A stretch of 58,835 bases of DNA from contig NZ_SSBL01000037.1 of the NCBI RefSeq assembly GCF_004795105.1, positions 1 to 58,835 on the forward strand, written 5' to 3'. The notes below the pieces were generated by a model. That model made no database searches. It was given only the letters and a program-made list of their open reading frames with translations, and had not been told where the DNA came from. Source of the DNA: Streptomyces sp. A0642 (GTDB lineage Bacteria > Actinomycetota > Actinomycetes > Streptomycetales > Streptomycetaceae). Shown here piece after piece: positions 32,834-42,169 of the stretch; the stretch's first letter is position 1; every line of letters starts with the position of its first letter. The translations under genes and the position numbers were made by a program.

Positions 32834-33601
32834 ATGCGCATCGGACTCTTCGCCACCTGCCTGGGAGACACGCTCTTCCCGGAGGCGGTGAAATCCACCG
32901 CGGTGCTGCTGGCCCGCCTGGGCCATGACGTGGTGTTCCCGCCGGGACAGACCTGCTGCGGACAGATGCACGTCAACACCGGCTACCAGCGCGAACCCGT
33001 CCCCCTCGTGCGCAACTTCGCCGAGCAGTTCGGTGACGCCTCCCTCGACGCCGTCGTCATGCCGTCGGCCTCCTGCGCCGGCTCGGTCCGCCACCAGCAC
33101 GAGATCGTCGCCGAGCGCTACGGGGACGCGGCCCTGCGCGCGGGAGTCGCCACGGTGAAGGCGAAGACGTACGAGCTGTCCGAGTTCCTCGTCGACGTAC
33201 TGGACGCCACCGACGTCGGCGCCTACTTCCCGCACCGCGTCACCTACCACCCCACCTGCCACTCCCTGCGCATGCTGCGGGTGGGCGACAAACCGCTGCG
33301 GCTGCTGCGGGCCGTCGACTCGATCGACCTGGTCGAGCTGCCCGAGGCGGACGCCTGCTGCGGATTCGGCGGCACCTTCGCCGTGAAGAACGCCGACACG
33401 TCGACCGCGATGCTCCAGGACAAGATGCGCAACATCGCCACCACCGACGCCGCCGTGTGCACCGCCGGCGACTCGTCCTGCCTGATGCACATCGGCGGAG
33501 GGCTGTCCAGGATCACGTCCGGCGCCCGCACCCTGCACCTGGCCCAGATCCTCTCCTCCACCCGCACCTCGCCGCACGTCCTGACGGAGGCCGCCCGATG
33601 A
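32834..33601 (+). CDS. lutA: LutA-type Fe-S protein of lactate oxidation
   Basis: 255 residues with the two CCG-type domains of this family: QTCCGQMHVNTGY (C40, C41) and DACCGFGGTFAVK (C175, C176), plus single partner Cys in ASCAGSVR and PTCHSLRM. These bind an unusual Fe-S cluster and heterodisulfide-reductase-like centres. LutA, B and C together oxidise L-lactate to pyruvate and pass electrons to the respiratory chain. The stop overlaps the lutB start (ATGA). GGGGGAG lies before the ATG. Confidence 0.95.
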   Translation: MRIGLFATCLGDTLFPEAVKSTAVLLARLGHDVVFPPGQTCCGQMHVNTGYQREPVPLVRNFAEQFGDASLDAVVMPSASCAGSVRHQHEIVAERYGDAALRAGVATVKAKTYELSEFLVDVLDATDVGAYFPHRVTYHPTCHSLRMLRVGDKPLRLLRAVDSIDLVELPEADACCGFGGTFAVKNADTSTAMLQDKMRNIATTDAAVCTAGDSSCLMHIGGGLSRITSGARTLHLAQILSSTRTSPHVLTEAAR

Positions 33602-35139
33602 GCAGCACCTTTCTCGGCATGCCCGCGACCCCGCCCCGCTCCCCGTACGGGACCGGCAATCTGCGCGGCGACCGGAAGTTCCCCGAGGCCGCCCACGACG
33701 ACCTCGGCAACGCCCAACTGCGTCGCAACCTCGGCAAGGCCACCCACACGATCCGCGCCAAACGCCTGAACGTCACCGGCGAGCTGCCCGACTGGGAGGA
33801 ACTGCGCGACGCGGGATCGGCGATCAAGACCCACACCATGAACCGGCTCCCCGAGCTCCTGGAGGAGCTGGAGCGCAAGGTCACCGAACGGGGCGGCACC
33901 GTCCACTGGGCCCGGGACGGCGGCGAGGCCAACGAGATCGTCGCGCGACTGATCGAGGAGACGGGCAGCAAGGAGGTCATCAAGGTCAAGTCGATGGCCA
34001 CCCAGGAGATCGGCCTCAACGAGCACCTCGAATCCCTCGGCATCACCCCGCACGAGACGGACCTCGCCGAACTCATCGTGCAGCTCGCGCACGACAGGCC
34101 CTCGCACATCCTCGTGCCCGCCATCCACCGCAACCGCGACGAGATCCGGGAGATCTTCCTCAAGGAGATCCCGGGGGTGGACCCGTCGCTGGACAACGTT
34201 CCCGCGCATCTCGCGGCCGCGGCCCGCGCCTATCTGCGCGAGAAGTTCATGACGACGAAGGTCGCCGTCTCCGGGGCCAACTTCGGCATCGCGGAGACCG
34301 GCACGCTCTCCGTCGTCGAGTCGGAGGGCAACGGCCGCATGTGCCTGACCCTGCCCGAAACGCTGATCACGGTCATGGGCATCGAGAAGGTGCTGCCGCG
34401 CTACCAGGACCTGGAGGTCTTCCTCCAGTTGCTGCCGCGCTCCTCCACCGGCGAGCGGATGAACCCGTACACCTCGATGTGGACCGGCGTCACCCCCGGC
34501 GACGGACCGCAGACCTTCCATCTGGTGCTCCTCGACAACGGGCGTACCGCGGCGCTCGCCGACAGGATCGGCCGCGAGGCCCTCAACTGCATCCGTTGCT
34601 CGGCCTGTCTCAACGTCTGCCCGGTGTACGAACGCGCGGGCGGCCACGCCTACGGATCGACGTACCCCGGACCGATCGGCGCCGTACTCACCCCCCAGCT
34701 CGCCGGCATGCACGCCGCCAAGGACGATCCCAACAGCTCGCTGCCGTACGCCTCCACCCTGTGTGGCGCCTGCTTCGACGCCTGCCCCGTCAAGATCGAC
34801 ATCCCCTCGCTGCTCGTCGAGCTCCGCCACCAGTACACCGAGCAGTCCGGCACCACGGCGGAGAAGCTCGCCATGAAGGCGGCGGCCGGAGTGATGAAGA
34901 GGCCGAAGCTGTTCTCGGCCGCGCAGAAGGCGGCGGGACTCGGCCGTGTCGCCGCCGGACGGGACGGGAAGCTCTCGCAGCTGCCCCCGCCGTTCAGCGG
35001 CTGGAGCGACAGCCGCGACACGCCCGCCCCGCCCAAGGAGACCTTCCGCTCCTGGCTGGCCTCGGCCGACGGCGCGGCGACGATGCGCGCAGCCGCCGAC
35101 GCGTACGCGGACAACCAGCAGCAGGAGGAGGAGAAGTGA
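33598..35139 (+). CDS. lutB: LutB-type ferredoxin-like subunit of lactate oxidation
   Basis: 513 residues. The N-terminal half is the LUD domain (VKSMATQEIGLNEHLESLGI, GANFGIAETGTLSVVESEGNGR). Two 4Fe-4S cluster sites follow: CIRCSACLNVCP at about 331 and CGACFDACP at about 388. The C-terminal 100 residues are a family tail. It works with LutA and LutC in L-lactate oxidation at the membrane face. The start overlaps lutA and the stop overlaps the GTG of lutC, so the three are translated as a unit. Confidence 0.95.
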   Translation: MSSTFLGMPATPPRSPYGTGNLRGDRKFPEAAHDDLGNAQLRRNLGKATHTIRAKRLNVTGELPDWEELRDAGSAIKTHTMNRLPELLEELERKVTERGGTVHWARDGGEANEIVARLIEETGSKEVIKVKSMATQEIGLNEHLESLGITPHETDLAELIVQLAHDRPSHILVPAIHRNRDEIREIFLKEIPGVDPSLDNVPAHLAAAARAYLREKFMTTKVAVSGANFGIAETGTLSVVESEGNGRMCLTLPETLITVMGIEKVLPRYQDLEVFLQLLPRSSTGERMNPYTSMWTGVTPGDGPQTFHLVLLDNGRTAALADRIGREALNCIRCSACLNVCPVYERAGGHAYGSTYPGPIGAVLTPQLAGMHAAKDDPNSSLPYASTLCGACFDACPVKIDIPSLLVELRHQYTEQSGTTAEKLAMKAAAGVMKRPKLFSAAQKAAGLGRVAAGRDGKLSQLPPPFSGWSDSRDTPAPPKETFRSWLASADGAATMRAAADAYADNQQQEEEK

Positions 35140-35768
35140 CGACCGCCCGCGAAACCGTGCTCGGCCGTGTCCGGGACGCCCTGGCCCTGGCACCCGCCGC
35201 CGCCACGCCGATCCCGCGTGCCTACCGCACCGGGCGCACGCTCCCCGACGAGGAGCGCCTCGCGCTGTTCACCGACCGGCTCGTCGACTACAAGGCACAG
35301 GTCCATCCCTGCACCGCCGACCGCACCGCCGAAGTCGTCGCCGACGTGCTCCGGGCGCGCGGAGCCCGCCGGATCGGAGTGCCCGCCGGCCTCGACCCGC
35401 AATGGCTCACCGCCTACGACGGCGAGGTCCAGCAGGACGCCGCCGGCATCCCCGCACCGCTGCTCGACGCCCTGGACGGGGTCGTCACCGCCTCGGCCGT
35501 CGGCTGCGCCGAGACCGGCACCATCTTCCTGGACGGTTCGCCCGACCAGGGCCGGCGGGCGCTGTCCCTGGTGCCGGACCTCCACGTCTGCGTCGTCGAT
35601 CTGTCGAGCGTGGAGGTGGGCGTACCCGAGGCGGTGGCCCGACTGGTGCCGGAGCGGCCGACGACGCTGATCAGCGGACCCTCGGCCACGTCCGACATCG
35701 AACTCGAACGGGTCGAGGGCGTGCACGGCCCGCGGACCCTCGCCGTCGTGATCCGCACGGACGCGTGA
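35136..35768 (+). CDS. lutC: LutC-type LUD-domain protein
   Basis: 210 residues from GTG overlapping the lutB stop. The LUD domain has ALDGVVTASAVGCAETGTIFLDG and ALSLVPDLHVCVV, ending ISGPSATSDIELERVEGVHGPRTLAVVI, which is the family signature. It completes the L-lactate oxidation complex; its exact catalytic part is less settled than those of LutA and LutB. A perfect hairpin follows the stop. Confidence 0.95.
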   Translation: MTTARETVLGRVRDALALAPAAATPIPRAYRTGRTLPDEERLALFTDRLVDYKAQVHPCTADRTAEVVADVLRARGARRIGVPAGLDPQWLTAYDGEVQQDAAGIPAPLLDALDGVVTASAVGCAETGTIFLDGSPDQGRRALSLVPDLHVCVVDLSSVEVGVPEAVARLVPERPTTLISGPSATSDIELERVEGVHGPRTLAVVIRTDA

Positions 35769-35769
35769 C

Positions 35770-35797
35770 GGGGCGCGGGTGCGCGCACCCGCGCCCC
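35770..35797. terminator. Hairpin after lutC, shared with the convergent operon
   Basis: A 28-bp perfect palindrome with arms GGGGCGCGGGTGCG/CGCACCCGCGCCCC, followed by more C residues. It lies between convergent stops. Confidence 0.7.
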
Positions 35798-35806
35798 CCC
35801 ACGGCG

Positions 35807-37714
35807 TCAGCCGTGCGTGACCGCCACGGTCGCGCCGCCGAAGACGATCCGGGTCGTCGCCGAGTCCTCGGCCCAGCACACCTCGACGGTGTCGGCGTCG
35901 ACGTTGACCCCGCTCACCACCGCGTCGAGTGCGTCCGCTCCCGGCTCCGCGCTCAGCGAGGCGAGCGCCACCAGGACCGCCGTGCCCTCCACCTCCGCGC
36001 TCAGCCGAGGCAGCAGCGCCCAGCGCGTGTACGCGGTTCCCTGCGGGGCCCGTACCTCGTCCCGGGACTCCCAGCCGTGCAGACCGTGCAGCGCGGAGGT
36101 CACCGGGGACTCGGGGCCCGTCGCCCAGCCCGTCTGCTCCACCCTGGCGCCGTACGGGGCGCCGAGCACCCGGTGCACGCGCAGTTCGTACCGGCCGCGG
36201 ACCACCGTCACGCTCTCCACCCGCAGACCCGGCACCATGGGCGCCCCGCCGTCGAACACCGGACGGTGCCAGGACGCGGCCCAGCCCCAGCCCCCGGTGC
36301 CGCCCGCGCCCAGCGGGCGGATGGCCCGGCGGCCACTGCGCGTGCCGGCGACGACGACGGACACGTGGTTGTCGGCCGTGTTCGCACGCGCGGTCGGGCC
36401 GGTCACCGTCGAGTACGCCTGACGGCTGTACAGCGGGTCGTCCTCGCCCGCCGACTCGCCCTCGTGCGGCCGGACGTGATCGCTGCCGTGGTTGTGCAGC
36501 CGTACGATCCCGTCCGCCCGCGTCGACTGGACGAGGAACCCCGGCGCGGGCAACGCGAGCACCCGGTCCGGCCCCTCGCTCGGCGCCGGCTCCTCGGCGG
36601 CCGTCCACAGCGGGTGGTCCGCGGGGGCCAGCAGGGAGACGAAGGCCTTGGACGCCCAATAGGGGGAGGCCGGGGCCGAGTACGGCTGGAGCGTCGCCTC
36701 GTGCGGTCCGTGCCAGCCGAGGCTCAGCAGGCCGTCCGTGCCGGTCGCGCCGCGGTCCAGGAAGTAGCGGAGCGACCCGCTGATCACCCGGCGCGACGCC
36801 CCCGGACTGAGCGGGGTGTCTCCGGTCAGCGCGCCGAGCCCGACCGCCGCACCGGCCGCGAACCGGTAGGTCAGCGACCGACCGAAGTGGATCGGGGCGC
36901 CGTCACCGCCGAAGAGCAGCGCGTAACCTTCCAGGTGCTCGCGCAGCCGGGCCCCGTAGTGAGCGGCCAGTTCGGCGTCGCCGGAGAGATGGGCGTCGAG
37001 CACGGGGTACAGGTGCAGCGCCCAGCCGTTGTAGTGGTCGAAGGCGCGGGCGTCGCCGTCCGCGTACCAGCCCTGGCCGCGGTACCAGCTCTCCATCAGG
37101 TCCTGTGCCCGCTCGCGTGCGCGAGCCGTCTCGGCGTCCCCGCGGCCCACCGACTCCAGGAACCCGGCGACCGAGTAGGGGAAGAGGTACCAGTTGTTCG
37201 GCGCCGGGGTGTGGCGCAGGGCGCCGCGCAGCCACTGTTCGGCGCGGTCCTGCACGGCCGGATCCAGCCGGTCCCAGAGCCACGGGCGGGTGACGCGCAG
37301 CCCGATGGCGACCGACGCGGACTCCACCATGGGCTGTCCGAAGACGGTGTGGTCGAGTATCCGCGGCCAGGACTCCGCGTCGTCCCGTCCAGGCGTACGG
37401 GTACCCGCCGCGAGCCCGTCCGCGTACCGGTCGAGCCAGCCGTGCGGGTCCTTGCCTTCCGCGCCCGCGACCCGGAAGGCGGCGGCGAGGAACGTGCGCG
37501 CGTAGCCCTCCAGACCGTCGGAGCGGACCCCGGACGCGGAGGGGCGTCCCGGCAGGTCGAGGAGCGCGCCGCCGGGCGTGGCCCACTGCCAGGCGGCCTT
37601 CAGCAGCCCGTCGGCGGCGGCCTCCCAGTGCGCGCGGGTGTAGCCGGTGAACGGGCTCGCGGTCCGGTCGTCCGCGGGGAGTTCCAGCGGGGACTTCGGG
37701 TGCGGATCGGTCAT
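35807..37714 (-). CDS. DUF2264-domain protein
   Basis: 635 residues. FTGYTRAHWEAAADGLLKAAWQWATPGGALLDLPGRPSASGVRSDGLEGYARTFLAAAFRVAG is the start of DUF2264, an alpha/alpha-barrel domain seen in putative polysaccharide-processing proteins. HTPAPNNWYLFPYSVAGFLE and FDHYNGWALHLYPVL continue it to about residue 390, and a beta-rich second half follows. No signal peptide, so it works inside on imported material. The ATG overlaps the stop of the dehydrogenase gene, making it the last gene of the sugar transport operon. The family's substrate is not established; a breakdown role for an acidic oligosaccharide is inference. Confidence 0.88.
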   Translation of the reverse strand: MTDPHPKSPLELPADDRTASPFTGYTRAHWEAAADGLLKAAWQWATPGGALLDLPGRPSASGVRSDGLEGYARTFLAAAFRVAGAEGKDPHGWLDRYADGLAAGTRTPGRDDAESWPRILDHTVFGQPMVESASVAIGLRVTRPWLWDRLDPAVQDRAEQWLRGALRHTPAPNNWYLFPYSVAGFLESVGRGDAETARARERAQDLMESWYRGQGWYADGDARAFDHYNGWALHLYPVLDAHLSGDAELAAHYGARLREHLEGYALLFGGDGAPIHFGRSLTYRFAAGAAVGLGALTGDTPLSPGASRRVISGSLRYFLDRGATGTDGLLSLGWHGPHEATLQPYSAPASPYWASKAFVSLLAPADHPLWTAAEEPAPSEGPDRVLALPAPGFLVQSTRADGIVRLHNHGSDHVRPHEGESAGEDDPLYSRQAYSTVTGPTARANTADNHVSVVVAGTRSGRRAIRPLGAGGTGGWGWAASWHRPVFDGGAPMVPGLRVESVTVVRGRYELRVHRVLGAPYGARVEQTGWATGPESPVTSALHGLHGWESRDEVRAPQGTAYTRWALLPRLSAEVEGTAVLVALASLSAEPGADALDAVVSGVNVDADTVEVCWAEDSATTRIVFGGATVAVTHG

Positions 37715-38751
37715 GCGAGGAAAGCCAGCCTTTCGCGTCGTACGGGATGGGCGAATCCGTCGCCCGCGGCCCAGCGTTCGGCCTCGCCCACCGCCAGGTC
37801 GACGAGCCGCTGCCATTCGTTGCCCTGGGAGCCCGCGAGGTGCGGGGTGATCAGGGCGTTCTCGCACTCCCACAGGGGGTGGCCGGCCGGCAGGGTGTCG
37901 GGGTCGGTGACGTCGAGGACCGCCCGGATGCGGTTCAGTCCGAGGACGTCGACGAGTGCGTCCTGATCGACGACGGCGCCCCGCGAGGTGTTGAGGAGCA
38001 CCGCGTCCGGGCGCATGGCCATGAGCAGTTCACGGCTGACGAGTCCGCGCGTGGCGGGCAGCAGCGGCGTGTGGACGCTCACCACATCGCTGCGTTCGAA
38101 GAGTTCGCCGAGCCCGACGGGCCGGACGCCGAGCTCGCCGGCCTCCCGGTCGGAGACGTACGGGTCATGCAGCAGCACCCGCAGGTCGTAGGGGCGCAGC
38201 AGCTCGATGACCCGGCGGCCGATGAGCGACGCGGAGAGGATGCCCACCGTCCGGCCGTAGTTGCCCACGGCGGGCGAGGTGCTCAGCCAGTCGTCGCGGT
38301 GACGTTCGGACCGGTAGGCCCGGGCCCGCTCCAGGACCCGCTTGCCGGACAGCAGGATCATCGCGACGGTGTACTCCGCGACCGGGAGCGCGTTGGCGGC
38401 CGCGGCCGACGACACCTCGATGCCGCGCTCCCAGCAGGCGTCGGTGATGTGCCCGCGGACGCTCCCCGCGGTGTGCACGACGGCCCGCAGCCGGGGGGCG
38501 GAAGCGAGCGCCGCCGCGTCGAGGGGCGGGCAGCCCCATCCGGTGACCAGCAGTTCCGTGTCCGCGAGCACGGCACGGGCCCGGTCGGTCGTGAAGTCGT
38601 CGAGTACGGGCAGCGGCGCGAGGTCGCACACCTGTGAGAGCGCGGCGAGCGACCGGGCGTCGAGCAGGGCGGACGCGGTGCCCGGCTGCATGGCGAGGGC
38701 GGCGCGCGGCCGTCGCCCGGCCACAGGTGCGAGGGGGGAGGTGCCGGTCAT
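37711..38751 (-). CDS. D-2-hydroxyacid dehydrogenase family protein
   Basis: 346 residues. The NAD domain has YGRTVGILSASLIGRRVIELL, where the usual GxGxxG is changed to GILSASLIG. Catalytic residues follow in NTSRGAVVDQDAL (Arg), VLDVTDPDTLPAGHPLW (Glu replaced near this point by Asp) and ALITPHLAGSQGNE (His). It belongs to the phosphoglycerate/hydroxypyruvate dehydrogenase type. The altered glycine motif is a known variant in this sub-group as far as I recall. AGGAG precedes the ATG. It likely processes a sugar-derived acid brought in by the adjacent transporter. Confidence 0.87.
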   Translation of the reverse strand: MTGTSPLAPVAGRRPRAALAMQPGTASALLDARSLAALSQVCDLAPLPVLDDFTTDRARAVLADTELLVTGWGCPPLDAAALASAPRLRAVVHTAGSVRGHITDACWERGIEVSSAAAANALPVAEYTVAMILLSGKRVLERARAYRSERHRDDWLSTSPAVGNYGRTVGILSASLIGRRVIELLRPYDLRVLLHDPYVSDREAGELGVRPVGLGELFERSDVVSVHTPLLPATRGLVSRELLMAMRPDAVLLNTSRGAVVDQDALVDVLGLNRIRAVLDVTDPDTLPAGHPLWECENALITPHLAGSQGNEWQRLVDLAVGEAERWAAGDGFAHPVRRERLAFLA

Positions 38752-38792
38752 CTTTCTCCTGGTCCGGGGGCGGGAACGTGGTACGGGTACGG

Positions 38793-39668
38793 CTACTTGA
38801 CGGCGCCCGCGGTGAGCCCCGACTTCCAGAAGCGCTGGAGCAGCGCGAAGGCGAGGATCAGCGGCAGGACCGCGAGCAGCGAACCCATGATCACCACGGG
38901 GTAGTACTCGGGTGAGACGGTGGCGGCGCTGTTCCACGTGTACAGGCCGAGGCTGACGGGATAGAGGTCCTGGTCCGAGAGCATCACCATCGGCAGGAAG
39001 AAGTTGTTCCAGATGGCGGTGAGCTGGAACAGGAACACGGTGACCAGACCCGGGCCCAGCATCCGCAGAGCGACCCGGAAGTACGTCGTCAGCTCGCCCG
39101 CCCCGTCGACGCGGGCCGCTTCGAGCACCTCGTTCGGCACGTAGCCCTGGCTGAAGATCCGTCCGAGGTACACGCCGAACGGATTGAAGAGCACCGGTAT
39201 GAAGACCGCCCAGAACGTGTTCACCAGTCCGGTGCCCGAGGCCATCAGATAGAGCGGCAGGGCCAGGACGGTCTGCGGCACCATCACCGCGGCGAGCACG
39301 AGACCGAACAGCTTCTCCTTGTGCGCGAAGCGGTACTTGTCGAAGGCGTACCCGCAGGCGATGCTGATCAGCGCTCCGAGCGCGGCGCCGAGGACCGCGT
39401 ACAGCAGGCTGTTGCCGTACCACCTCGTGTACAGACCGCCGTCCATCGCGAACAGGTCCGAGAGGTTCTGCGCGAAGGAGAAGTGGTCGAGCGACAGCAC
39501 GTCGCTGCCGAACAGCGCGTCACGGTCCTTGGACGCGGCGAGCACCAGCCACAGCACCGGCAGCAGCGTGTACAGCACGGAGATGCCGACGACCACGTTG
39601 ACGACGGACCGGCCCAGGAGCCGGGGCCGCAGGACGGCGGCGGTGCGGGTGGGAGCGGTCGCGCTCAT
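38793..39668 (-). CDS. Carbohydrate ABC transporter permease (MalG-like)
   Basis: 291 residues with six membrane helices (VVNVVVGISVLYTLLPVLWLVL first). The EAA loop reads EVLEAARVDGAGELTTYFRVALRMLGPGL, with the conserved EAAxxDGA...G pattern that contacts the ATPase. GVYLGRIFSQGYVPNE before it is also typical of MalG-like inner components. It overlaps the MalF-like gene (ATGA). No ATPase gene is encoded here; in Streptomyces a shared MsiK-type ATPase often serves such systems. Confidence 0.93.
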   Translation of the reverse strand: MSATAPTRTAAVLRPRLLGRSVVNVVVGISVLYTLLPVLWLVLAASKDRDALFGSDVLSLDHFSFAQNLSDLFAMDGGLYTRWYGNSLLYAVLGAALGALISIACGYAFDKYRFAHKEKLFGLVLAAVMVPQTVLALPLYLMASGTGLVNTFWAVFIPVLFNPFGVYLGRIFSQGYVPNEVLEAARVDGAGELTTYFRVALRMLGPGLVTVFLFQLTAIWNNFFLPMVMLSDQDLYPVSLGLYTWNSAATVSPEYYPVVIMGSLLAVLPLILAFALLQRFWKSGLTAGAVK

Positions 39669-40660
39669 CGGGCGTCCTCCTCGGCTGCGGCGGAGCGGTT
39701 GGTCCAGCGGGTCACGCCGTAGGAGAGCGCGATCGTGCAGACCAGCAGGACGACCGAGGCGGCCGCGGCCAGACCGTAGTTGTTACGGGTGAACGCGGCG
39801 TCGTAGATGTACATGCTGGGCGAGAAGCGCGAGCTGATCATCGGCGTCGACTGGCTCAGCAGCATCGGCTCGGTGAACAGCTGGAGCGCGAAGATCAGGG
39901 TGAACAGGGCGACCATCACGACCGATGAGCGCACGAGCGGCGTCTTGATCTGGACGGCGGTGCGGACGGGGCCGGCCCCGTCCACGACGGACGCCTCGAT
40001 GACCTCGCGCGGCACGGCCTGCAGGGCGGCGTAGAAGACCACCATGTTGTAGCCGAGGTTGCTCCACAGGGCGATGTTCACGATCGACGGCACGACCGTG
40101 TGCACACCGAGGAAGTCGATCGTCAGGTCGGCCTTGCCGAGCAGGTCGATGACCGGGCTCAGCCCGGGCGTGTAGAGGTACAGCCAGATGATGGCGGCGA
40201 TGATGCCCGGCACGGCGTGCGGCAGGAAGAGTCCGAGCTGGGCCCATGAACGCAGCCGCACCACGCCGGAGTCCAGCAGGAGGGCCAGCGCGAGAGCGCC
40301 GGTGACCATCAGCGGGATGTAGATCACGCAGTACAGCACGACGGTGCCGAGCCCGCTCAGGAACGTCGGGTCGGTCAGTACGGCGGTGTAGCTGCGCATC
40401 CCGACGAAGACCGTGCGCTCCGGGCCGAAGCCGAGTCCCGGCTGGTCGTCGCTGAAGAAGCTGAGCCAGACGGCGGTCCCGACGGGGATGAGGAAGACCG
40501 TCACCATCAGGACGAAGAAGGGGGTCATCAGGGCTCCGGCCGCGCCGAGTTCACGGCGACGGGCCGACTTCCGCCCGGTGCGCGGGGACGGGGTGGACGC
40601 CGGCGCCGCCGCGGAGACGCGTACGGGGGTGGAAGCCGGCGTGGTGACGGGGGTGGTCAT
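39665..40660 (-). CDS. Carbohydrate ABC transporter permease (MalF-like)
   Basis: 331 residues. A Ala/Pro-rich cytosolic head is followed by the first helix (MTPFFVLMVTVFLIPVGTAVWLSFF). The EAA loop is VPREVIEASVVDGAGPVRTAVQIKTPLVRSS. Six membrane helices in all. It pairs with the MalG-like permease encoded next, and the two form the channel for the substrate captured by the lipoprotein encoded upstream. 48 bp separate it from that lipoprotein gene. Confidence 0.93.
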   Translation of the reverse strand: MTTPVTTPASTPVRVSAAAPASTPSPRTGRKSARRRELGAAGALMTPFFVLMVTVFLIPVGTAVWLSFFSDDQPGLGFGPERTVFVGMRSYTAVLTDPTFLSGLGTVVLYCVIYIPLMVTGALALALLLDSGVVRLRSWAQLGLFLPHAVPGIIAAIIWLYLYTPGLSPVIDLLGKADLTIDFLGVHTVVPSIVNIALWSNLGYNMVVFYAALQAVPREVIEASVVDGAGPVRTAVQIKTPLVRSSVVMVALFTLIFALQLFTEPMLLSQSTPMISSRFSPSMYIYDAAFTRNNYGLAAAASVVLLVCTIALSYGVTRWTNRSAAAEEDAR

Positions 40661-40708
40661 CGATGGTCACCTGCCTCTCTGCTGCGGGGAAGGGGGACGG
40701 ATCACGGT

Positions 40709-42067
40709 TCAGCTGCTGTGCTCGGTGGTGGACAGGCCGAGCGCCCTGAGGTCGGGCATGGTGCCCCGCTGCGCCGCGCGCACGGATTCGAGCACCGAGC
40801 CCTGGCCGCCGCTCACCCGGGCGAAGCCGTCCTGCATGACCTTCTGCGTGGCGGTCATCCGAGGCCCCCAGGTCCAGCCGTCCCGGATCTTGTGCGCCTC
40901 CTGCTCGAAGAGGGTGTAGATGTCCTGGCCGCTGTAGTAGGCGCGGTCGAAGGCCTCGCGGCCGACGGCGACGAGACCGGGCGCCGCCGGGTACTGGCTG
41001 CTCGCCCCGCTCGAGAGCCGGGCCCGCAGCGCGTCGGGGTGCGAGACCTGCCACTCGATGAACTCCAGCGCGGCCTCCGGATGCCTGCTGCCCCGGGTGA
41101 CCGCGAAGGTCGACCCGCCGTGCGTGCCGAGCGCGGCGTCCCCCGCCTTCCACTGGGGGAGCGGCGCGATGGCCCACTTGCCCTTCTGGCCGGGCCGGGC
41201 GTTCATCTGGGCTCCGGCGTCCCAGGCGCCGCTCAGCCGGACCAGTACCTTGCCGTTGCTGACCTGTGAGTCGAACTGACGGCTGTCCACGGGTGTCATG
41301 AAGACCAGGTCCTGGTCGATCATGCGCTGCCAGTACGCCGCCACACGGCGGGTCGGCTCGTCCGCCAGCGAGACGTTCCAGGCACCGCCGCGGGTGTCGA
41401 ACCACTGGGCGCCCGCCTGCCAGGCGAACGCGGCGAAGTGCGGCTCGCCGTCCGTGGCGAAGGCCACCAGCCGGCGGCCGGGCGCCTTGCTGCGAACGGT
41501 ACGGGCCGCCTCCTCGAACGCGTCCCAGGTGCGCGGGACTTCGATGCCGTACGCGGCGAAGAGGTCGGTGCGGTAGTGCATCACCATCGGTTCCACGTCG
41601 AGCGGAACGCTGAAGACGCGCTTCTCGAAGGTGGTCAGCCCCAGGGCCTGCGGCAGGAGCTTGGACCGCAGGCCGTCGCTCATCATGTCCGTGAGGTCCG
41701 ACGCGACTCCGTCGATGGCGAAGCCGGGGACCTGGGGGTACTCGATCGTCGCGACGTCCGGGGCGTTGCCGGCCCGCGAGGCGTTGCTCAGTTTCGCGTA
41801 GCCGCCCTGACCTCCCGCGGGGATCTGCTGGAAGTCGACCTGGACCGTGTCGTGCGTCCGGTTGAACGCGTCCACCACCTGCTGGCTCCCGCGCAGGGCG
41901 GACCAGAAGGTGATGTGTGTGGCGTTGCGGCCGGCCTTGTCGCCGGTGGTGGTTCTGCTCGTGCTGCTCGCCCCCGACGCTCCACCGCTGCATGCGCCGA
42001 GCGCGCCGGCCAGCGGTAGCGCGGCCATCGTGGCGAGCAGGGACCGACGGCTCTGTCGACCGGACAT
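40709..42067 (-). CDS. Sugar-binding lipoprotein of an ABC transporter
   Basis: 452 residues. The signal peptide has a twin Arg (SRRSLLATMAALPLAGALGAC) and a lipobox LGAC, so it is a lipoprotein probably using the Tat route. The body is a family 1 solute-binding protein: ITFWSALRGSQQVVDAFNRTH, FQQIPAGGQGGYAKL, GNAPDVATIEYPQV and later KVLVRLSGAWDAGAQM. GGGAGG lies before the ATG, preferred over a frame start at 42133. The upstream region holds the operator shared with the regulator gene. Substrate is unknown; operon context suggests a sugar or uronate oligomer. Confidence 0.93.
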   Translation of the reverse strand: MSGRQSRRSLLATMAALPLAGALGACSGGASGASSTSRTTTGDKAGRNATHITFWSALRGSQQVVDAFNRTHDTVQVDFQQIPAGGQGGYAKLSNASRAGNAPDVATIEYPQVPGFAIDGVASDLTDMMSDGLRSKLLPQALGLTTFEKRVFSVPLDVEPMVMHYRTDLFAAYGIEVPRTWDAFEEAARTVRSKAPGRRLVAFATDGEPHFAAFAWQAGAQWFDTRGGAWNVSLADEPTRRVAAYWQRMIDQDLVFMTPVDSRQFDSQVSNGKVLVRLSGAWDAGAQMNARPGQKGKWAIAPLPQWKAGDAALGTHGGSTFAVTRGSRHPEAALEFIEWQVSHPDALRARLSSGASSQYPAAPGLVAVGREAFDRAYYSGQDIYTLFEQEAHKIRDGWTWGPRMTATQKVMQDGFARVSGGQGSVLESVRAAQRGTMPDLRALGLSTTEHSS

Positions 42068-42157
42068 GGGCGCCTCCCGCGGCTCCTGAATGAAGACACG
42101 GGGAATCCTGATCGGCTGATCGGTAGCGGTCAATAGATCGCTCAGAAGAAAAATAAA

Positions 42158-42169
42158 GCGGTCAAACGC
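42158..42169. promoter_or_regulatory. Operator upstream of the sugar transporter operon
   Basis: GCGGTCAAACGC differs at one base from the perfect palindrome GCGTTCAAACGC (inverted: GCGTTTGAACGC at 43363). A related GCGGTCAAT...GATCGC lies 32 bp nearer the gene. Confidence 0.55.
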
